Assembly: GCA_934230685.1 (NCBI GenBank) | Contig: CAKQFF010000050.1 | Coordinates: 1 to 11,214, forward strand | Length of the DNA stretch: 11,214 nt | Direction: 5' to 3' | Origin: an uncultured Prevotella sp. | Lineage (GTDB): Bacteria; Bacteroidota; Bacteroidia; Bacteroidales; Bacteroidaceae | Shown here: in pieces, positions 7,084 through 11,214 of the stretch | How positions within the stretch are numbered: position 1 is the first letter of the stretch | Layout of the letters: each line of letters starts with the position of its first letter | Notes under the pieces: generated by a model | The model's input: the letters and a program-made list of their open reading frames with translations, nothing else | Told to the model about the DNA's origin: nothing | Database searches by the model: none | Program-made: the position numbers and the translations under genes

Positions 7084-7266
7084 AATGTTTTTTCTGTTTA
7101 TCGCCCGATTGTGGGCATAGTTCTGCTTTTGCAGAACCGATAATAAAACAATAAGGAAGACTGTCGAGAGCTTGCTCTCGTTAGGTCTTCCTTATTGTTT
7201 TATTATCGAAACCCGAAGAATGAGGGGTTTGCCCACAATCGGGTGTTTTTAATGTTTTTGTCAAAG
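7084..7266 (-). repeat. Cloverleaf element B (downstream of the phosphate transporter gene)
   Basis: Inverted copy of element A. The outer stem pairs 7104-7117 with 7230-7243 (14 bp), extended by one G-T and one C-G pair to 7102/7245. Inside: GTTCTGC-TTTT-GCAGAAC (7120-7137); a perfect 24-bp stem of 7138-7161 with 7185-7208 carrying CGAGAGC-TT-GCTCTCG (7165-7180); and AAACCC/GGGTTT (7209-7214 with 7225-7230). The outer boundary 7240-7266 and the gene-facing boundary 7084-7107 match element A, but the stem interiors do not, apart from the GAGAGC tip. It begins 38 nt past the transporter stop codon and should terminate that transcript. Confidence 0.8.
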
Positions 7267-7304
7267 CCCTACCCTATAACATATAAGGCAAAGCATCAAG
7301 AGTA

Positions 7305-8999
7305 TTATGCCTCGCGCTGGCGTGTTCCCATGCGGGCCTCAACAACATTCACTACATAGTCGCCAAGTTTCTCACATTCAGAGACAATGTCCATGTACAT
7401 TGTACCGATGGCATAGGTGTACTTATGGTCGTTGACATCGTTGATGTTCTGCGAGCGCAACTGGTTGCGGTAGTTGTTGATCTCGTTCTCCACGTTGAAC
7501 GAGCGGTTGATGTCGAGATTGTCGCGACGACCGGTGAGCATCACGTTCATCTGAGTGAGCGAGTCGTCGGTAAGCTCGAACATCTGATGCAGATGCTCAT
7601 ACTGCTGTTCGGTGAAGTCCTCCTTGCCCTTGAGCTTGCGGCTGATGGTGCGGGCGATGTTGAAGCAAGAGTCGCCAATCGACTCAATCTCCGAAATCTC
7701 GCGGAGCATGGCGCGAATCTTAGCCTTGGTGTCGTCGGAAAGGTGAGCGTCAGACACATTGTCCAGATAGTTGGCAATCTCAATCTCCATGTTGTCGGAA
7801 ATGCTCTCATACTTCTCGATGCGCGAATAGAGCTTTGTGAACGCAGCATCGTCCTTCACTCCAAGCAGCTCTCTCACCATGCCAAACATACGCTGGATGC
7901 GCTCTGCAAACGACTGAATCTCCTTCTGTGCCTCAAGCACAGAGAGCTCCGGAGTCTTCATGATAGAAGTGCCACCGATGTAGCGCAGGCGGAAGTCGTC
8001 CTCGTCCTTTTTGGCAGAAGGCTTGATGACGTAGCATACGAAACGCTCCATCTGAGGAATGAACCAGATAAGGATGGTTGTGTTGCACACGTTGAAGGCT
8101 GTGTGGAAGGCGGCGAGCACCACCGAGAGACGGGTTGCGTCAATATGGTCGGCATGAGGGTCGACACCCACAAAACCACACACCATATCAATAAACGGAT
8201 AGAAGATGCAGAGCACCCATATCACACCAAACACATTGAACGTGAGGTGGGCAAGGGCAGCACGGCGTGCCTGGGTGTTGGCTCCCATGGCAGCAATGTT
8301 AGAGGTGATGGTTGTACCGATGTTCTCGCCAAGCACCAAGGCTATACCCATATATATAGGTAGCACACCGCTGGAGCAGAGCACCATGGTGATTGCCATG
8401 AGCGCGGCCGACGACTGCATACAGAACGTGAGCACGGTGCCTATGCCAAGGAATGAGAATATGGTGATGTAGCTGTCTTTATCGAACGAAGAGAAGAAAT
8501 CGATAACCATCTGGTTATGACTGAGGTCCATTTCCTTGCCAGTAGCTCCGAGCGTGGAAATGGCGAAGAACATAAACGCTACACCAAAGAGGAAATCGCC
8601 TATGTAGCGTTGTTTCTTACGATAAATAAGCAATAATGCGATGAAGAATACGGGGAACACGATGTTCGCCATATTAAACGAGAAGCCGAGCGTCATGATC
8701 CATGCCGTGAACGTGGTACCGATATTGGCACCCATAATCACAGATATGGCCTGCGCAAGGGTTAGCAGTCCGGCGTTGACAAAGGATACAGTCATCACCG
8801 TCGTTGCAGTCGACGACTGCACCGATGCTGTTACGAACATACCGGTCAAGAGACCGGTAAAGCGGTTGGTAGTCATTGCTCCGAGGATGTGGCGAAGCTG
8901 CGAGCCTGCCATCTTCTGGAGTGCCTCACTCATCACCTTCATTCCGTAGATGAGCAGAGCTAATGATCCGATAATTTTAAAAAAAATCCAAATCGACAT
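7305..8999 (-). CDS. Na+/phosphate cotransporter family protein with C-terminal PhoU domain
   Basis: A 564-residue inner-membrane protein of the NptA/YjbB (PF02690) type, expected to move inorganic phosphate with Na+; direction cannot be read. The two inverted transport repeats show paired signatures: QSSTATT (61-67) with GANIGTTFT (90-98), and QSSAAL (195-200) with GENIGTTIT (224-232). Hydrophobic segments fill about residues 4-325. The soluble tail (about 355-555) resembles PhoU, with ESIGDSCFNI (439-448) and EKLGDYVVNV (543-552), which have the E-x-x-x-D pattern of PhoU metal-binding helices. The single start at 8997-8999 precedes MSIWIFFKIIGSLALLIYG. It is divergent from the nucleoside kinase gene, and element B lies at its 3' end. 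Confidence 0.93.
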   Translation of the reverse strand: MSIWIFFKIIGSLALLIYGMKVMSEALQKMAGSQLRHILGAMTTNRFTGLLTGMFVTASVQSSTATTVMTVSFVNAGLLTLAQAISVIMGANIGTTFTAWIMTLGFSFNMANIVFPVFFIALLLIYRKKQRYIGDFLFGVAFMFFAISTLGATGKEMDLSHNQMVIDFFSSFDKDSYITIFSFLGIGTVLTFCMQSSAALMAITMVLCSSGVLPIYMGIALVLGENIGTTITSNIAAMGANTQARRAALAHLTFNVFGVIWVLCIFYPFIDMVCGFVGVDPHADHIDATRLSVVLAAFHTAFNVCNTTILIWFIPQMERFVCYVIKPSAKKDEDDFRLRYIGGTSIMKTPELSVLEAQKEIQSFAERIQRMFGMVRELLGVKDDAAFTKLYSRIEKYESISDNMEIEIANYLDNVSDAHLSDDTKAKIRAMLREISEIESIGDSCFNIARTISRKLKGKEDFTEQQYEHLHQMFELTDDSLTQMNVMLTGRRDNLDINRSFNVENEINNYRNQLRSQNINDVNDHKYTYAIGTMYMDIVSECEKLGDYVVNVVEARMGTRQREA

Positions 9000-9026
9000 A
9001 TTTTAATATAAATTTATGTGGCGTTA

Positions 9027-9058
9027 TTGCGCTTTGTGTCGAAAACGGAGTATCTTTG
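9027..9058 (+). promoter_or_regulatory. Promoter for the nucleoside kinase gene
   Basis: TTG at 9027-9029 is followed after 21 nt by TATCTTTG at 9051-9058, an exact TAnnTTTG match. Transcription would start near 9065 and leave a leader of about 85 nt before the ATG at 9151. Confidence 0.65.
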
Positions 9059-9150
9059 CCCACGGGATTGGGTATCAAGACTAAAGCATCTGTCTCTATC
9101 CCTTTCCGCCAACTACCTTTATAGAGTATTAACCCTTAAACGTAACCATA

Positions 9151-10812
9151 ATGAAACAGTTGATACAAATCCGTTGCAAAAATAATAAAAAAACTTTAAA
9201 AGTCGAAACGGGAAGTACACTTTCTGACATTTTTGGCAATTTAAATTTTCACATGACCTTTCCGCCTATCAGCGCCAAGGTAAATAACAAGGTTGAGGGT
9301 ATGCACTACCGCGTGTACAACTCCAAGGACGTGGAGTTTCTCGACGTGCGCACTCCGTCTGGCTCACGTGCCTACACACGCACATTATTCTTCGTGCTGT
9401 GCAAGGCTGTGCACAAGCTCTTTCCTGGCTGCGAGGTTGTGATAGACATCCCCGTGAGCAACGGCTACTATTGCGACTTGCGCCTGGGCCGCCCCGTCAC
9501 TACAGCCGACGCAGATGCCATACGTGCCGAGATGCAAAACATTATCAACCGTGCCATTCCCATACGCCGCCACGAAGTGCCAACCGAGGAAGCCATAGAC
9601 ATGTTCGAGAAATACGGCTACCACGACAAGGCTCTGCTCCTGCGCACAACGGGCAAGCTATATACATTATATTATGACATCAACGGCTACGTGGACTATT
9701 TCTACGGCACCATGCTCACCAACACGTCACAACTGACACTCTTCGGACTGGAGAAATACTACGACGGACTCCTGCTGCGCATACCATCGCTCGACGACCC
9801 AACACAACTGGGCAAACTCATTCGCCAGGACAAGATGTTCGAGATATTCCAGGAGCACCACAGCTGGCAGCGACTCCTTGGCATGTCTACCGTGGGCATG
9901 TTCAACGAGGCTGTGAGCCAAGGCCACGCCACAGAGATAATAAATGTGGCAGAGGCTCTGCAAGAAAAGAAAATAGCAAACATAGCCGAGGACATAGCCC
10001 AAAGACAGAGGGTGAAGATGGTGCTCATAGCCGGGCCATCATCATCGGGCAAGACCACAACATGCAAGCGACTCTCCATACAGCTTGTGTGCAACGGCAT
10101 ACGACCTGTGCCAATATCACTCGACGACTATTTTGTCGACCGCGAGCTCACGCCACGCGACGAGAAGGGCGACTACGACTTCGAATCGATACGCGCCCTG
10201 AACCTCGAACTGCTCAACAAGCAACTCATGCAGCTGTTCAAGGGCGAAGAAGTGGAATTGCCAAAGTACAACTTCATCAAGGGCAAGAGCGAGCCGAGCG
10301 GAGTGAAGATGCGCATGCACCCCAACGACGTGCTTGTGGTGGAAGGCATACACGCACTCAACCCCGAGCTTACGGCACAGATACCCGACGAACTGAAATA
10401 TCGTGTCTACGCATCAGCCCTCACCACAATACTCCTCGACGACCACAACTATATCCCCACCACCGACAACCGACTGCTCAGACGCATCATACGCGACGAC
10501 AAGCAGCGAGGATGCTCGGCACAGACCACCATACACCGCTGGGCATCCGTGAGAGCCGGAGAGAACAAGTGGATATTCCCGTTCCAGGAGAATGCCGACA
10601 CGATGTTCAATACAGCTATGATATACGAGCTGTCGGCAATAAAAACACAGGCAGAACCACTTCTGGAGCGAGTGCCCGAAAACTGCGACGAATATGCCGA
10701 GGCCTACCGACTGCGCAAGTTCCTAAGCTATTTCGCCTCAATCGACCACTCCGTCCTTCCACCAACATCATTGCTCAGAGAATTCCTCGGTGGCAGCTCA
10801 TTCACATACTAA
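9151..10812 (+). CDS. Nucleoside kinase (uridine kinase-like) with TGS/tRNA-synthetase-like N-terminus
   Basis: The 553-residue protein joins three parts. Residues about 1-65 resemble a TGS domain (LIQIRCKNNKKTLKVETGSTLSDI). About 70-230 resemble the editing-type second domain of threonyl/alanyl-tRNA synthetases. About 285-500 form a P-loop kinase of the uridine kinase/phosphoribulokinase type, with Walker A GPSSSGKTT (295-303), SLDDYFVDR (323-331), DYDFESIRALN (341-351) and VVEGIHALN (396-404). This architecture recurs in proteins annotated as nucleoside kinase in Bacteroidetes and Firmicutes; the true substrate is uncertain. Phosphorylation of a nucleoside is inferred from the kinase domain, and the role of the N-terminal parts is unknown. 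It is transcribed alone from the promoter at 9027-9058; pckA follows after a separate promoter. Confidence 0.9.
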   Translation: MKQLIQIRCKNNKKTLKVETGSTLSDIFGNLNFHMTFPPISAKVNNKVEGMHYRVYNSKDVEFLDVRTPSGSRAYTRTLFFVLCKAVHKLFPGCEVVIDIPVSNGYYCDLRLGRPVTTADADAIRAEMQNIINRAIPIRRHEVPTEEAIDMFEKYGYHDKALLLRTTGKLYTLYYDINGYVDYFYGTMLTNTSQLTLFGLEKYYDGLLLRIPSLDDPTQLGKLIRQDKMFEIFQEHHSWQRLLGMSTVGMFNEAVSQGHATEIINVAEALQEKKIANIAEDIAQRQRVKMVLIAGPSSSGKTTTCKRLSIQLVCNGIRPVPISLDDYFVDRELTPRDEKGDYDFESIRALNLELLNKQLMQLFKGEEVELPKYNFIKGKSEPSGVKMRMHPNDVLVVEGIHALNPELTAQIPDELKYRVYASALTTILLDDHNYIPTTDNRLLRRIIRDDKQRGCSAQTTIHRWASVRAGENKWIFPFQENADTMFNTAMIYELSAIKTQAEPLLERVPENCDEYAEAYRLRKFLSYFASIDHSVLPPTSLLREFLGGSSFTY

Positions 10813-10840
10813 TGTGTGAGCAGACGAGGATAATCACACA
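10813..10840 (+). terminator. Possible terminator hairpin after the nucleoside kinase gene
   Basis: TGTGTGA (10813-10819), immediately after the stop codon, pairs with TCACACA (10834-10840) across a 14-nt loop. No T run follows (AAATTGCC), so this is not a classical intrinsic terminator. It may only protect the 3' end. The stretch 10841-10942 is AT-rich and I see no gene in it. Confidence 0.3.
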
Positions 10841-10942
10841 AAATTGCCACATCTAAGTAGCAAACCGCATACGGATGAAAGAATTTCCGATATTTTAACA
10901 TAAAAAAGATTGCGACAATGCAAATTTTGTACGCAAAGAATA

Positions 10943-10972
10943 TTGTTATCTTGTAGTTTTTTCATAACTTTG
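10943..10972 (+). promoter_or_regulatory. Promoter for pckA
   Basis: TTG at 10943-10945 and TAACTTTG at 10965-10972 (exact TAnnTTTG) are 19 nt apart, the expected Bacteroidetes spacing. A start near 10979 gives an unusually long leader of about 160 nt before the pckA ATG. Confidence 0.65.
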
Positions 10973-10978
10973 CGGTGG

Positions 10979-11142
10979 TAATAAAAAGGAGCGGCAAACA
11001 AGCCGAGCCCGATTACACCTATTTATATAATAAGACAATGAAAGTCGCCTGGACAGAAACGACGGCCCCGATCAGGCAATAGCGGAGTCAGGCCTACGGA
11101 AGTTGATCTATAATTCACATCTAAATATTATTTTTACAAAAA
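10979..11142 (+). promoter_or_regulatory. Long structured leader of pckA
   Basis: Starting at about the predicted transcription start, this leader has a compact hairpin CGGC-AAACAA-GCCG (10992-11005). Then comes a set of mutually exclusive pairings: GCCTG (11047-11051) can pair with CAGGC at 11073-11077 or with CAGGC at 11089-11093; GTCG (11044-11047) can pair with CGAC (11060-11063); and GGCC (11064-11067) with GGCC (11091-11094). The word TCAGGC occurs twice (11072-11077 and 11088-11093). A 14-codon ORF lies inside (11038-11082). The last 30 nt before pckA are AT-rich. I do not recognise a known riboswitch. Confidence 0.4.
11038..11082 (+). CDS. Possible 14-codon leader ORF upstream of pckA
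   Basis: An ATG at 11038 opens a frame of 14 codons (MKVAWTETTAPIRQ) ending in TAG at 11080-11082, 60 nt before pckA. It overlaps the alternative stems of the leader, so its translation could in principle change the fold. No run of one regulatory codon is evident, and an ORF this short can arise by chance. Confidence 0.2.
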   Translation: MKVAWTETTAPIRQ

Positions 11143-11214
11143 ATGGCAAAGTTAGATTTGACACAGTACGGAATTACTGGTTCTACAGTAATCGCTCACA
11201 ATCCGTCTTATGAG
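11143..11214 (+). CDS. pckA: Phosphoenolpyruvate carboxykinase (ATP), N-terminal 24 codons
   Basis: Only the first 24 residues fall in the window (MAKLDLTQYGITGSTVIAHNPSYE); the gene continues past the right edge. The sequence closely resembles the N-terminus of Bacteroidetes ATP-dependent PEP carboxykinases as I remember them (MA.LDL..YGITG.T.I..NPSYE). The enzyme interconverts oxaloacetate + ATP with PEP + CO2 + ADP. In anaerobic Bacteroidales it also serves CO2 fixation toward succinate. No catalytic motif is within the visible part, so the call rests on N-terminal similarity and on the strong promoter upstream. Confidence 0.8.
   Translation, partial: MAKLDLTQYGITGSTVIAHNPSYE

Larger units (their letters stand above)
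6393..7266. mobile_element. Composite island: GxxExxY gene between two inverted cloverleaf elements
   Basis: The island is bounded by a 27-bp inverted repeat (6393-6419 and 7240-7266, 25/27 identical). Inside, a perfect 24-bp inverted repeat (6542-6565 and 7084-7107) faces the GxxExxY gene from both sides. Between each outer and inner repeat lies a folded, cloverleaf-like segment. The enclosed gene is visibly more AT-rich than the neighbouring housekeeping genes. I found no transposase and no target-site duplication just outside 6393 or 7266. Mobility is inferred only from the symmetry, the base composition and the nuclease-like gene. The alternative is two 3'-end elements that happen to meet head to head between convergent genes, with the small gene inserted between them. 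Confidence 0.45.

Noticed and set aside
6414..7245. CRISPR array or tRNA genes in the repeat-rich island
   Set aside because: There are no regularly spaced direct repeats. The cloverleaf-like folds lack the tRNA stem lengths, T-loop sequence and anticodon layout.
6361..7304. Insertion sequence with target-site duplication
   Set aside because: No transposase motif is present and no matching short direct repeats lie just outside 6393 or 7266. Only a looser composite-element call is supported.
10062..10856. 264-codon plus-strand ORF overlapping the kinase gene
   Set aside because: It is an alternative frame of the kinase coding sequence, Arg/His/Thr-rich and low in complexity, with no recognisable domain.

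Overview
The window looks like a chromosomal segment of a Bacteroidales bacterium, most likely Prevotella/Segatella-like. Four things point there: promoter candidates of the TAnnTTTG (-7) type with an upstream TTG/TTTG; AT-rich leaders without clear Shine-Dalgarno sequences; Bacteroidetes-type versions of YbeY, the DbpA-like helicase (DEFD box) and the large nucleoside kinase; and an ATP-type PEP carboxykinase start. The assignment rests on protein character and motifs read by eye, not on a database search.

Layout. Positions 1-600 are an AT-rich, gene-poor stretch. It holds an array of GTTTCA/TGAAAC words in inverted orientation, an 11-bp tandem repeat, one doubtful small ORF and a long perfect hairpin. 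Next come coaD and ybeY on the minus strand (CoA biosynthesis; rRNA maturation). Divergent from them is a plus-strand run of five genes: folP, cdaA, a DbpA-like DEAD-box helicase, a GtrB/DPM1-like membrane glycosyltransferase and upp. Short gaps (18-51 nt) suggest one or two transcripts. After upp lies an 874-bp accessory island (6393-7266). Beyond it are a minus-strand Na/phosphate cotransporter with a PhoU tail, a divergent plus-strand nucleoside kinase with its own promoter, and the first 24 codons of pckA behind a promoter and a leader of about 160 nt.

The island is the most unusual part. A small PD-(D/E)XK-like GxxExxY protein gene sits between two copies of one folded DNA element in inverted orientation. 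Both copies share their boundary sequences: a 27-bp outer end (25/27 identical) and a 24-bp gene-facing end (24/24). Each can fold as a four-way, cloverleaf-like structure: an outer stem, a side hairpin, a long central hairpin with a GAGAGC..GCTCTC tip, and a second side hairpin. Apart from the ends and the tip, the stem sequences differ almost entirely between copies, yet nearly every pair is kept. So the fold, not the sequence, appears to be conserved. A related CTTTGA...ACAATAAAAAC boundary precedes the long hairpin downstream of ybeY. The motif therefore recurs 12-38 nt after three separate stop codons.

Most other genes are housekeeping: folate, CoA and UMP synthesis or salvage, c-di-AMP signalling, RNA metabolism, phosphate transport and gluconeogenesis. 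No rRNA, tRNA, CRISPR array or classical transposase was seen.
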